From NCBI RefSeq assembly GCF_027596085.1, contig NC_072456.1, positions 17,702,718 to 17,766,717 on the forward strand: a stretch of DNA of 64,000 nucleotides. Direction: 5' to 3'. Positions 1-12,900 of this stretch are shown here, piece by piece. The translations under genes were made by a program, and so were the position numbers. How positions within the stretch are numbered: position 1 is the first letter of the stretch; each line of letters opens with the position of its first letter. The notes below the pieces were generated by a model. The model worked only from the letters and a program-made list of their open reading frames with translations, ran no database searches and had not been told where the DNA came from. The DNA comes from Anoplopoma fimbria (taxonomy: Eukaryota > Chordata > Actinopteri > Perciformes > Anoplopomatidae).

Positions 1-3000
1 CCTGCTCCTGGGCGGTCTGCCTGAGCAAGGTCTGTCAAGAGCAGGACTCAAAGTCAGCAGCAAAGTTCTCATCAGTTCTGCAGCCGAAAATATTTACCTG
101 CTGAAGGTAAAGATCAAAACCAGTTGAAAGCAACAATCTTCTCACTTTTAAAATGCAAGCTGCCCTGTAATGAATCTTGTTTTTACACTAGCTTGTGGAA
201 CTTGAGATCTTTGAGTTCAGTGGCGTCTGGCCTAAGGATCCTTTAATCCCAGCACCCAAGCTGACTTCAGCCCTGGCAGCCCAGCTCTTGACTCCCATCA
301 AGTTTGAGTATGCCAATGGTGTTGTTGGAAAAATGTTTGCCCCTGAGGGGGTTTCCACAATGGTGCTCAACGTCTACAGAGGTATCCTGAATGTCCTTCA
401 GCTCAACATCAAGAAGACACAGAATGTCTATGAGTTGCAGGAGGTTTGTCAAAGATTCCAAAGTAATAATTCTAAATTCATCACAGGAAGTTGAATCTCC
501 CTAGTAAACGTATGATTTTCTCATTAGGCCGGAGCTCAGGGTGTGTGCAAGACCCTCTATGCCATCAGTGAAGACGAAAAGGCTGAACGCATCCTTTTGA
601 CAAAGACCAGGGATCTGAACCACTGTCAAGAGAGGGTTGTGAAGGACATGGGGATGGCATACACTCAGAAATGTACAAAGTGCCAGCAGGTAGGTTCAAA
701 ACTATTTTGTCTCATACATTCATCCATGAAAGTATAAAATGGTGCATGACTAAGTAACTATGTTCTCCTTCAAAGGATTCAAAGAATCTGAGAGGAGCTA
801 CAGCATACAGCTACGTCTTGAAGCCGGTTGCACATGGCATCCTGATCCTTGAGGCAGCTGTCCATGAGCTGATCCAGTTCTCCCCATTCACTGAGCTCAA
901 TGGAGCTGCTCAGATGGAGACCAAGTATGTCAATAGATACAGAGAATGTAATAATGGCACTGCTTGGATTTATTGGAGCTGCAGTCTAACCTTTTTCGCA
1001 CTACTTTCAAGGCAATCGTTGGTCTTCCTTGAGATTCAGAGGGCCCCCATTGTACCCAGCGATGCTCAGTATCTTCACCGTGGATCCCTTAAGTACGAGT
1101 TTTCCACTGAGCTTCTTCAGACACCCATTCAGCTCATCAAGATCACCAATGTACAGGCCCAGGTATGGTCTCAGACTGCTTTAAATGATCAGTGAAGTCA
1201 GGAAATATGTGAATATCTACCATATTTAATGACTTTCCCTTTAATTATGTGTTCTTAGATTGCAGAGGTTCTGAATCATCTGGTTGCTCACAATATGGAG
1301 AAAGTCCATGAGGATGCCCCTCTGAAGTTTTTGGAACTCATTCAGCTCCTCCGTGTAGCACGCTTTGAAGACCTGGAAATGCTTTGGAGCCAATACAGAA
1401 CCAAACCTGCCTACAGGTGAGTTTAAGTGTACATTTGTATAAGATTAAAGAAAATATATATGCCGGTTCACTCACTCCATTTTCATCTTCCAGACAGTGG
1501 ATCTTGGATGCCATCCCCACCATTGGAACTCCTGTTGCTCTGAAATTTATCAAGTTTAAATTACTGGCTGATGACCTTTCTGTTGTGGAAGCTGCTCAGG
1601 CTTTGATTGCATCTGTTCACATGGTGACAGCAAACACTGAGGCCATTAAGCTGCTTGAGGTGGGTAAACCACAAAGCAAGTTACTTATTTTGGTAAAAAA
1701 ACAGAGGTATGAAACATGTCTGATTTTTGTCCTCTTATAGTCCCTGGCAGTCAACAACAAGATACTAGAAAACCCAGTTCTGCGTGAGATTGTCCTTCTT
1801 GGCTATGGTACCATGGTCGCAAAACACTGTGTTGAGTTGGCTGACTGCCCTGCTGAACTTATAAAGGTGATATAACCTTGTTACTTTATATTATTTCAAG
1901 ATCTTCTGCACATGTCTTGATGAGAAAAGGAGATCTTAATTTCTTATGTTACCCTTACAGCCCATCCATGACCTCCTTGCCGAGGCTGTCGCTAAAGATG
2001 AGACCCAGGACATCATTCTGCTCCTGAAGGTTTTGGGTAACGCTGGTCTTCCTACTAGCCTTAAACCAATCACAAAGATCCTGCCCATACATGGCACTCC
2101 AGCTGCATCTCTGCCCATGAGAGTCCATGCTGATGCTATCCTGGCCCTGAGGAACATTGCAAAGAAGGAGCCCAGAATGGTGAATTCTCAACACCAAAGA
2201 GTATTTCAAAGTATTTAAATCATTACAATTAACTTCATACTGAGCTTGCTTTCTCTTGCAAATTAGATCCAGGAATTGGCTCTTCAGCTCTATATGGACA
2301 AGGCTCTTCACCCAGAGCTCCGCATGCTTGCATGTATACTGCTGTTTGAAACAAGTCCTCCAATGGGTTTGGTGACAACTCTTGCCAACATTGTTAAGAC
2401 AGAGAAGAATCTGCAGGTAGCAAGCTTCACTTATTCTCACATGAAGTCCCTGACCAGGAGCACCGCCCCTATCCATGCCTCAGTGTAAGAGCACTTTTTG
2501 ATCTAATTCATCAATTCATCAAGTCCATCTCTGAACTAATGCTTACTCAGCTATTTTCCATTTTTCCAGTGCTGCAGCTTGCAATGTCGCCATCAAAATC
2601 TTGAGCCCAAGGCTGGACAGACTGAGCTTACGTTTCAGCAAAGCCATCCACATGGACATCTATAACAGTAAGGCCAGAGTCACATCTGGATTGCATTACA
2701 TTACGTTTATTTTTATCTTGAACATCAACTAGCTTAATCTTGCCGAACTCTTTAAGGTCCCTTGATGCTTGGTGCTGCTGCCAGCACTTTCTACATCAAT
2801 GATGCTGCTACCATTCTGCCCAGATCTATTGTGGCTAAGACCAGTGCCTACCTTGCTGGAGCTGCTGCTGATATTCTGGAGGTAAAAGGATAAGAAAACA
2901 CCTGCCCTCTAAGGTGTAGAATCATTATTTCAATTTGAAAATTACTTCTCTAAGGTCTTTACCTTTTCCTAGGTTGGAGTAAGAACTGAGGGACTCCAGG

Positions 3001-5151
3001 AGGTTCTTCTGAAAAACCCTGAACTCATTGACAATGTTGACAGGATCACTAAGATGAAGCGTGTCATTAAGGCTGTAAGTATGAAACAGTATGAAGTTGC
3101 AAACAGCAGGATACAATAGCAAACAATGGCATATGAAAAAACACATCAGGCAAGTAAATTGGATTGTATGTTTCCTTTTGCCACAGCTCTCTCAGTGGAA
3201 GGCTCTGCCCACCAGCACACCTCTGGGCTCTGTCTATGTCAAATTCTTCGGACAAGAAATTGCCTTTGCTAACTTTGACAAAGTCTTGGTTGACCAGGCC
3301 ATTGCGGTAGGATTCAAATGACTATTTGTCAACCTCAAGACCAATTTCAAAACAAATAGTTCAGTTCAAATTTTTGTGAGATACAATAGATGTGATGAAT
3401 TCTTCCCTATAGCTCGCCACTGGACCCTCTGCTCAGGCAATGGGTAGGAGGGCCATCAGGGCTCTGCTGTCTGGTGCTTCCTTCCACATTGCTAAGCCAT
3501 TGCTGGCCACTGAAGTGAGGCGTATCATGCCAACTGCTGCTGGTCTTCCTATGGAGCTCAGTCTGTATACTGCTGCTGTGGCTGCCGCAGTTGTTCAAGG
3601 TAAGCAGAAGATCGAAAGCATCCACAGTTTCACTTGATAGAGATCCCAACTATCCCGCTAATCTAGATTACTTGATGCTAATCAAAAAAGGTGCTGGCTC
3701 ACTTTTGAAGTAGTGAAACAGCCATTTCTTTATCCTAATGTAGCCACAATAAGTCTTGACTTGCTTATCCCTGTCAGATTGCTCTTCCAAAAAAGACTGT
3801 AATTGGCTTTAAAAAAACGACAACACTGAAGCACTGATGCAACATGGTACCTAATATGATCTAAAAGTGGAACCAAGAGCTTTAAAAGTACAATGCTAAG
3901 TGGAGACACATGAGTTTGTATTTGTTTTCTTAGTCAAGGCCACCACAACACCAGCTCTGCCAGAAAAATTCCCTCTTGCTCACCTTCTGAAGACAGACAT
4001 CCGGTTTGAGACTGAGATTAGACCAAGGTAGGTACCACATCTGACACTGAATACAAAAATGAGGGTTATGTATCACATACCACAAAATGTGATTTTCAAA
4101 TGTCTTCTCCATCTAGCATTGCTGTGAACACATTCGCTGTGATGGGGGTAAACACCGCCCTACTCCAGGCTGCTATGATCTCAAAGGCTAAACTCCACTC
4201 CTTTGTGCCCGCAAAAATCATTGCAAGACTTGACATCAATGAGGGCTCCTTTAAGGTTGAAATTCTGCCTGTTTCTGTGCCTGAACAAATTGCAGCTGTG
4301 CGGTAAGTCTGAGATTTTTAACTCAATGTTGAACTCCTGTCACTTCTAAGACGTATTCATCCTAGGAGTCTACGTGATTTTCAAGATTAGATTATATAAA
4401 GTTTTTTTCTTTCAACAGTATTGAGACTGTTGCTGTGGCAAGAAATGTTGAAGATCTCGCTGCTGCAAAAATCACTCCCATCATCCCTACCAAGGTCTTG
4501 CAGTCCATCTCAAGGGAGATGCTCTCACCTGAGAGTGTTTCATCTGCTGCTGATAGTTTGGTGAGCTTCTCAACATTGTCTTTTATGAAAGCAACAATAG
4601 TGTCCACGTTAACTACATCATTGATATCCCTTTTGTTCTTAGTCAAAATCCTCAGAGATCTTTAACCAGGATGAGGCAACCATTATGAGACGCAAAGCAG
4701 TTCAGTTTGAGAAGAAGTACTGTGCCAATGCTTTGGCCATTGGACTGAAGGGCTGTTTGAGGGTTGCCACTGAAAACGCTGCTTCCATCCGTGACATTGC
4801 CCTTTACAAACTGGCTGGAAAGCACTCTATCGCTCTTACCATCAAACCAAGTAAGAATTGAGAACATAATACTTTTACATTTTGTAGAAGCAGTGTGCAC
4901 AAAGCAATTATTAATGGCATTATTTAATGATACTTTCAGTTGAAGGCGAGGAAATTGAGAGACTGGTGATGGAGGTTCAAGTTGGACCAAAGGCTGCAGA
5001 GAAGCTCATTAAACAGATCAACCTGAGTGAAGAAATTGTTGAAGAAAGACCGGCTTTGATGAAGCTCAAGAAAATCCTGGTTCCTGGTCAGGAGAATATC
5101 AACTCATCTCCCTCCTCTAGCTCCAGCAGTTCTTCCAGCTCCTCAGCCCGT

Positions 5152-5193
<42 letters not shown>

Positions 5194-8100
5194 CTCAGCT
5201 CCGCCAGAGCTGTGAGCAGAACTAGCTCTGCATCTAACCTTGCATCTCTCTTTAGTGCTGACTCAAGTTCCTCTAGCTCCAGTGCTCGTCTCTCAAAGGT
5301 AAACTCCCCCGAAGGATTGTTGCATGAAAGGATATGAGTGTGTATACACATTACAGTAAGTATGGAATCTGACCAATATTTCTTCTGAACAGGGAGCGAT
5401 TTATAGCCACAAGTTCCAGAGGAACCACAAAGCCGAGGTACGTTTAGATGGGGCTTCAAACAATGGACCATGTATTGTACAGTTTGCATATGTTAACTTG
5501 TGCTGTAGCTTTCTCATAGTGGTTATAAACTTCCATACATTATTGTTGTAGGATCTCACCTCAGTTGCAGTTTCCATGAGCAGGAGCAGTGCCTCAAGCT
5601 TTGAGGCCATCTACAGACAGGTGAATTTTGGTCATCTTAATAGTAAAAAAATCCTTCTTCAAATCTTTTCACTGATGGTTTGTTGGTGTGATCACATGAT
5701 TTAACTCTGATTGTTCTCACAGAACAAATTCCTTGGCACTGGAGTTGCTCCTATCTTTGCCATCATCTTCCGTGCCGTCAGAGCCGACAAAAAGATAATG
5801 GGATACCAGATAGCAGTCTACCTGGACAAACCTACTGCCAGACTTCAGATTATTCTGGCTGCCTTGGCTGCCGATAACAACTTTAAGATCTGTGCTGATG
5901 GGGTTCTGCTTAGCAAGCACAAAGTCACAGTAAGACACTGTCTTGCTGATATCATAGATATAAGGACATTATATTTAAAGGCTACTGTTAAAACCAATGC
6001 CTTATTATCACTTATGCTGTCTCTCAATAGGCTAAAATCGCATGGGGAGCAGAATGCAAGCAATATGACACATTGATCACAGCGGAGACTGGTCTTCTTG
6101 GTCCAAGCCCTGCAGCTCGCCTCAGAGTGTCCTGGAACGCACTGCCTACAGCACTTAAACGCTATGCCAAAAAGTATGAAACTTTATCTTGAGCCCATTT
6201 ACATGCAATATAGACTATGTAAAATTTCTGATATCGGTAAAATATTTTACAGGATGTATGACTACATTCCTGCTACCATGCTGCCTGGCTTGATAAAAGC
6301 AAAGACTGAAACAACTGCCAATCAGCTCTCAGCGACAGTGGTTGCCACATCTGACAAGACCATTGACCTCATTTGGAAAGCACCAACAGTATGCATAATT
6401 TATTATTTCTCCAAAAATATGAAATCTTGTTGGTTTTTACATTTTCTCTAATATGAATTATTCTGTCTACAGAATACTGTCTATAAGCTGTCTGTGCATC
6501 TTCCCATCGCTATGCCACTTAAAGAAATCAAAGGTCTCACCCCCTTCGATGGCGTTGCTGATAACGCCCACTACTTGCTTGCCAAGGCTGGAGCAGGTAA
6601 AGAATTACCTCATTGTCTTATATGAAATGCACTGACAGATATCTTTGGAACTGTGCAAAGGATTAAAACTATTTTTTTTATTCTTCACAGCTGAATGCAG
6701 CTTCAGCAAAGACACACTGACCACATTCAACAACAGGAGATACAAGAACCAGATGCCATTGTCTTGCTACCAAGTTCTGGCACAGGATTGTACTGACGAG
6801 CTGAAATTCATGGTTCTGCTGAAGAAGGATCAAATTGAGCAGAACCATATCAATGTGAAAATTGCTGACATGTAAGTCTCCATAAAAACAAGAAAGAAAC
6901 TGTGGTTGACATGCACAAGCAGACAAAACTAAGTAACATTTTATCTCTACACTTAGTGATATTGACCTGTACCCGAAGAACACTGACTTGATTGTGAAGG
7001 TCAATGGAATGGAAATACCTATCACCAACCTGCCATACCAGCATCCCACAGGTTTGAATGCACAATGATCCCACCCTCAAAATATTGTACAGTTGTACCA
7101 ACATGTTGTACACATCATGGTCTTTTAATACTTTAAAGTTGTTAAAATGATTTGTATATAATGTCTTTAAATTGGATCGAAGTAAATTTCTATGAAACTA
7201 TTTTTTGTTTAAAGCTAAAATCCAGATCAGTCCAAAGGGTGAGGGCATCTCTGTGTACGCTCCCAGCCTGGGTCTTCATGAAGTCTATTTTGACAAGAAC
7301 TCATGGACGGTAAATCCAACACTAACTTTTTTTATTTTTAAGATAGAGATAAAATGTAAACATCTTTATTTTAAACATGAATACTACTTTCGAATAGCTT
7401 TTCAACTTTTGATAATTGACACTGAATATTTGATGGTCTGTATTGTCTCATATAATCAATGCAGGTTAAAGTTGTGGACTGGATGAAGGGACAGACCTGT
7501 GGACTCTGTGGAAAGGCTGACGGTGAAGTCAGACAGGAGTACCGCACACCCAACGGCCGCTTGATCAAGGACGCAGTCAGCTACGCCCATTCCTGGGTTC
7601 TGCCAGCCGAGAGCTGCAGGGACACCTCTGGTGAGACAAAAAGTTAATTGTAGTATTATGTTAACAGCAACATACATTTCCAATTTGTATATAACTGCAT
7701 ATGGTTAAAGCAGACATGTTATGATGCACTGAATCCAGCAGAAACTCACTTATCACACCTTTCTTTATTAGAGTGCCGCATGAAGCTCGAATCTGTGCAG
7801 CTGGAGAGGCAGGTAAACCATGGCCAGGAATGCTACTCCGTTGAGCCTGTTCTGCGCTGTCTGCCCGGCTGTTTCCCTGTAAAGACCACCTCCGTCACTG
7901 TTGGCTTCCACTGCCTGCCTGCTGGTGAGTCAACAGGTTCAAGTGACTGAATAGGAAAATGTGTGTTTTGAACAAAATCCACTCGCAGTCTAAAGATCTA
8001 GTCAGCGCCTTCACCCTGGTGCACACACAGTATGTGGCCTAAAACTCAAAGGAACCCTCAAATGAAGTTTACTTACTACTTGTATCATTGGCAGATCTAT

Positions 8101-8304
8101 TGCAACATATTTCAGCAGTAGCAGCCACACTGTCAGCATTTCTTGGGAAATGTTCTAATTACTAATTGCTCTGCCCCCTTCACTTCTGCAGATTCTGCCA
8201 TGATTCGCCCAGAGAGTCTGAGCAACATGAACGATAACAGCGTGGACCTCAGGGAAAAGACAGAAGCCCACCTCGCCTGCAGCTGCACTGCTCAGTGTGC
8301 TTAA
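1..8304 (+). CDS. vtg: Vitellogenin (A-type, with phosvitin), 5'-partial
   Basis: Egg-yolk precursor, normally made in liver under oestrogen, secreted, taken up by oocytes and cleaved into lipovitellins, phosvitin and beta'/C-terminal parts. Exons: 1-106, 192-443, 528-689, 776-924, 1012-1162, 1259-1416, 1494-1659, 1741-1866, 1961-2179, 2267-2484, 2570-2667, 2757-2881, 2973-3074, 3187-3306, 3413-3599, 3934-4027, 4117-4302, 4419-4560, 4643-4850, 4940-5298, 5393-5437, 5552-5620, 5723-5929, 6031-6173, 6253-6388, 6473-6596, 6691-6871, 6957-7051, 7215-7309, 7465-7630, 7772-7924, 8192-8304. All joins are GT-AG and in frame, giving 1617 aa; only the signal peptide and a short N-terminus are missing. 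The order is lipovitellin heavy chain (LPD_N/vitellogenin_N domain), poly-Ser phosvitin, lipovitellin light chain, then a vWF-D-like domain with [11 protein letters not shown] and a Cys-rich tail ending ACSCTAQCA. Presence of phosvitin and the C-terminus excludes the truncated VtgC type. Aa versus Ab cannot be decided here. Confidence 0.96.
5098..5298 (+). other. Phosvitin-like polyserine segment of vitellogenin
   Basis: Within exon 4940-5298 the protein becomes a run of serine tracts broken by Ala, Arg, Thr and Leu, about 65 residues long. One tract (around 5154-5191) is coded almost purely by AGC repeats, the others by mixed TCC/TCT/AGC/AGT codons. In vitellogenins this segment is heavily phosphorylated and binds calcium and metals. 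It is short compared with tetrapod phosvitins. The pure AGC run is a trinucleotide repeat and may vary in length between individuals. Confidence 0.9.
7465..8304 (+). other. vWF-D-like and Cys-rich C-terminus of vitellogenin
   Basis: The last three exons code for a cysteine-rich region with the CGLCG motif typical of von Willebrand factor type D modules, an N-x-R spacing rich in Tyr/His, then ECRMKLESV and a tail with many Cys ([25 protein letters not shown]). In complete fish vitellogenins this gives the beta'-component and C-terminal peptide. Its intactness shows the gene is not a truncated paralogue. Confidence 0.85.
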
Positions 8305-8359
8305 CTACACCTCATCTGTTCGTCATTTAAATAATGTGCATGATATGGATGCAATTCTT

Positions 8360-8365
8360 AATAAA
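8360..8365 (+). terminator. Vitellogenin polyadenylation signal AATAAA
   Basis: A canonical AATAAA lies 56 nt after the TAA stop, followed by an A-run and a T-rich stretch about 15-35 nt later. That is the expected layout of a very short 3' UTR. Confidence 0.75.
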
Positions 8366-9978
8366 CCGCATCTCAAAAAAAACTCAATTGGTTTTTGGTT
8401 ATTATTTTAACTGTAGCAACTTCATAGAACTGCAGTTATCCATTACTTGAAGGGAAAATGCACTTATTACAAATGTCCCTCTATTCTACTACTGACAATC
8501 AATGTGCAAGAGAAAAACCTTTTGGCCTACTGATATGCTATTAAACACTAATCAGTCATTGTGATGGCTATAACCTGCTGGATATAATTAGGACATGGGT
8601 GGATATTAGTGATGTAGGTGGTCCGAGCAAATTATAACAATATTGAGCCGTTGCTTGTGTTAACATCAGAAGCTGTTTCTTTTTGCTTTTAATGGAACAG
8701 TTCTGGAGGTTTATTTTTTTAGTGTAAAAAAAAAGAAAGCGTAAAACGTTTTTGGATAGACACTTCAGTCACTCCATTACTTACAATAGTTTATTTTTAG
8801 AAAACCAATTAATGGATTGAGTATTTCCTCACTTTCAATTCATGTTTGCATTTCTAATCACTACTTTGGTTCATTGTTGTCAAAGAGACAACAACCTATT
8901 GTTGCTCCCGTATTGTGCACATTTAATCAATAATGTACTTCACAGCTCCAGAACATAACACAAAATCAACCATGTACATTATATAGTATGTGGACTTAAT
9001 ATTAGAAATAATAATTAATAACAATGTTTGCAAATACTGCAAGACTGACCACAAAAGTAAATGCAAAGACATTTATTACAGCATGCACCTCTTTACTAGA
9101 CAGTCCTGTTGACAGTTATAGGCCAGACACAGGTGAACCAGTTCTGTTGATGAGTAACTCAGAATTGTTACTGATAGAGGCCAATGAAGGTCAAATGACA
9201 AGAAACCTGAGTTTCAAGAATGTATAATGAATGTTTAAATCATGTCACATTCATATGGTAGGAATAATTATAAACTGTCAAAATAAAGCCACCAAAATAA
9301 GCATTTTAATTTAAAGAAAAATGGTGAGAAGAATTCTCAGTCATATTGACATTAGAATGGCCTGATGTCAATATGAAACATTATGCCAAACATAGCCTAG
9401 CCTTCTTCATATTTAACTTCAACATCATACATAAACCGCTACTAATGTTTCTGCAACATTAACTAGTTAACAATGTTTTCACCCACATTTCTATACCAAA
9501 GTATAGAAAAATACTTTTTATCCAGTGTCTTATTGCATGCAGTAAAACAGCAGCATTAAATCTACATTCTAAAACATTGTGCCAATGAACAAGCTTAACA
9601 TGATAAATAAAGTTGCAAAGTTGAGATATAGACAGCTACATTTAGGCAAGCTTAAGTGCAACAGCAAACATTATCGAGTGCCAGGCAATTATCGGAGACA
9701 CATGATATTTTCTGGTACACCCTGACATAAGACTTGACTGCCGAACCAAAAATGATGGTAACACACAAATAAATAAATACATTTATCACATAATCTAAAA
9801 AAGAACATAAGATAATAAAAAAGAAACAATTAAATGTTCTCGCAGTCACACAGAGCACAGAAAACCATCAGCCAAACAGAACTCTTGATTGGTTGACTGT
9901 TAACATCTATTTAATCATTTTACAGTTCATCTTCTAGGGTTTAAGGGTGTTTCAAAATAAATATTGTAGTTTTTGGCT
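8366..9978. other. Convergent intergenic region, no gene seen
   Basis: AT-rich DNA between the vitellogenin poly(A) signal and the ssx2ip stop codon on the other strand. It must hold the ssx2ip 3' UTR, but I could not fix its end: TTTATT (AATAAA on the minus strand) occurs more than once. No coding frame with a recognisable product, no RNA gene and no clear transposon boundaries seen. Confidence 0.5.
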
Positions 9979-12900
9979 TCATATAGAGCTAGTCTTTTCC
10001 TTTTGGAGTGTTTGGCTGCTGTGGTCTTCACGGTCGTTCCACTGTTTGTGCTGCACTGGAACGTTTCCATTAAAAAAGAGGCTTGATTCCTCAACATGGT
10101 CAGTCTTTCCATTTAGTTTGGTTGATCTGGAAATAAAATATGACAGTCAGTGAGACACAAGAGCTGCATTCATTTGCAGGCATGTCATGATTTGTGCAAA
10201 AAGAGACACTAAACCTTTTTTCTGGGATAAGGCAAAGTGTGCGATACAGGTCTGCTGTTGATGGTGATGCTATTGGGACACATCTGGGTGTGGGGGAGGC
10301 TGTGTCAGACCGGCATTTGATGAGCTTGTCTGGAGCCGATGGTGCACTTGACTCTGTTTCAGCTGCAAATATAAGATGAAACGTAATTGATCCTTGTCAT
10401 GAAAGTGATTTATTGAAAGTTATAAATACAAACAAGTAGGGAACACAAATTATAACATAAAACAATACTGTAATTTTAAATGAAAAGTAAAGTAAGTAAG
10501 TCATTTAGTTAAATAAAGCTGCATCACAGTTGTGCTATAAAGGAATTGGATCAGCCCATTGTTCAATCAATTGATACCCTATAAGTATCATTGTCATAAT
10601 ATCAATGCAAAGGTGAACTGGGCCAGTACAATGAAACGGAGTAAACACTCACATATTAAAAAGACACTTTTAGACTTTGACATCTGTGGTTTCCTTGAGT
10701 CAGCAAATGGACTCAAGTTTAAAAACTGGTGTTTGAGCCAGATTGCTCGATCGTCCTCGAAGGCCTTCCTCTGCAAGTTAAACCAGATACAAGTTACCTC
10801 AAAAACAAACAAAGTAACAATATAACAAAAAAGAATAATAATAAATAATAAATGAGATAATGAGATTTTGATAGTGCTTTTTTTTAGAACTCAAAGTCGC
10901 TTTAAGTGGAGAAGTGATGGGTATTGAGGTGGGAAGGGAAATTTGTCTTGGGGAAAGTGAGCATACAGATATAAAGCGGTCATCTTGGCACGCTGCTGTT
11001 CTACACAAAGAGCAAAATGTATTGTATTCCCTTCATTCTATTTCAGACCAATTTTTGGAAAAATAAGTTTTATCAATCACCTCATGGCTAAGCCTTATAG
11101 CTGCTTCAGTGAAGTTCCTCCTCTCCCTCTCGAAGATCTTCCTCTGTTCCTCCAGGGTCTTCCACTCCTCTCTGAAGCGCTCTTTCTCCTGCAGCATGTA
11201 GCAGTCACTCAGCAGGGATGCGGTCTCCTCATCACACGGAGAGCTCAGCTGCTGCTACATTAAAAATAATATGTATGGTTTGTGTAGCCAGAATTTAACA
11301 AAAGAGGTGTTACATGTCGCAACCAACGAAATACAACGAAATACAATATATCTCCAGTTTAAACTAGAAGAGAGAAAGAGTTAAACTGCTTTAAGCTACC
11401 ATGTTTGAGGGAAACTAAGATTAAAACCAGCAGGCTTAAATGTAAAAACAGTCAAGTACTTCACCTCCTACTCAAATTGATTATTGATTATATGACACTC
11501 TTGTCTCGGCAATGTGACTTTGTATCTTGAAATTGGCCACTTGCATTAATTAACTCAGAGCAGGTCTTACCTGCAGCAGCTGCTGTTGTGTTTGAATGAA
11601 GTCTTTGCACTGCTGGATCTCCAGCTTCAGTCTGTCCATCTCCTCCTCATGAGTCTCTCGGGATATAGTATCATCGGTTTTGTTCTCGCCCATCTGAGCT
11701 AAAGACGCTGAATAAACAACCCAGAGAGTCAAAAATACAATTTTCACAATTATGTTTACATACATATTCTATATATTGATTTTAAGAGACCGGAAGTAAG
11801 GATCCAGAGTGGAATGTCACTGGAAAATAAGTCCATGTGTTTTGGTTGCTTCTGTACACATTTAGATATTTATTTTTGGCTTCAGAATATAATGTAAGTT
11901 TCAGGTGCCCTGGCAGTTACTCTTAGGTTCCTTGTATGACTTTACTTTATTTTGCCACATCAATACTACAAAAGCACATTCTGGGGGTTAGAGAGGAATC
12001 CAAACTATCTTGAATCCTTACATGACACAAAGTTACACCCATGTATCAGGATCAAACAGGGACAGTATGCTGCATGAGGACTACCTTGGCTGTCCAATCT
12101 TTCGACGTGGCTCTTGAGTCTTCTCCACTGGAGGCGAATACTGTTGGTCAGCTTCTCCCGGGCGTGAACACAAAACAACTCAACACTTTCTTTACTGGAA
12201 TCAAACACTTGCTCTTCCTCCTCCGAGTCAGCCTGAAAATGAAAATGAAAATGTTTTTCTATTTATTGGCGAACGTAGAATAAAAAACGGGCATGGGGAT
12301 GGTTATCAGCTGTCAATCAAATTGAGAAAGGTTGTTGGCAATGAAGTGAGAACAATGACTTAGCAACAACTGCCTGTTGAACTGTTGAAAAGTAGCATCA
12401 GAGAAAAGAGAAAGACAACTTTCCCTACCTGATTGCCATCATCTTGATGTTTGCCGTCTTTCAGCGCTGGTTTCCTTGAACTCAGAATGGACACCATTTC
12501 TTTTTTCATCTGCTGCAACACTTTCTTCAACTCTGCATTTTCCATCAGCATCTCCCTTTGTCGGGTGTCATAGTCGCTCAGCAGAGTGTTATACATCTTC
12601 CCCTCATGCCTTGGGATGACAAAGACAATCATTTATGTTTATTTGTTTGTTATAAACAGACAAGCAGTACCATCCTATTTTATGGCCATGTTCCTAAAAT
12701 AAATCTGTGCCACCTAGAAAGCTAACAAAGGAGCTGATGTGCAAAAATAGGATGAGTAGTACTTTCAAATAAAATAAAAATATGTCTATTCAGACAGAGT
12801 AATAAACAATAATGACTTAACAAAAAATATTAGAAGTAAGCTTACTTTGCTTCCGTCTTTTCAGTTTTCCAGAGGCTTCTCTTCCCGTCAGCTCTTCCAA

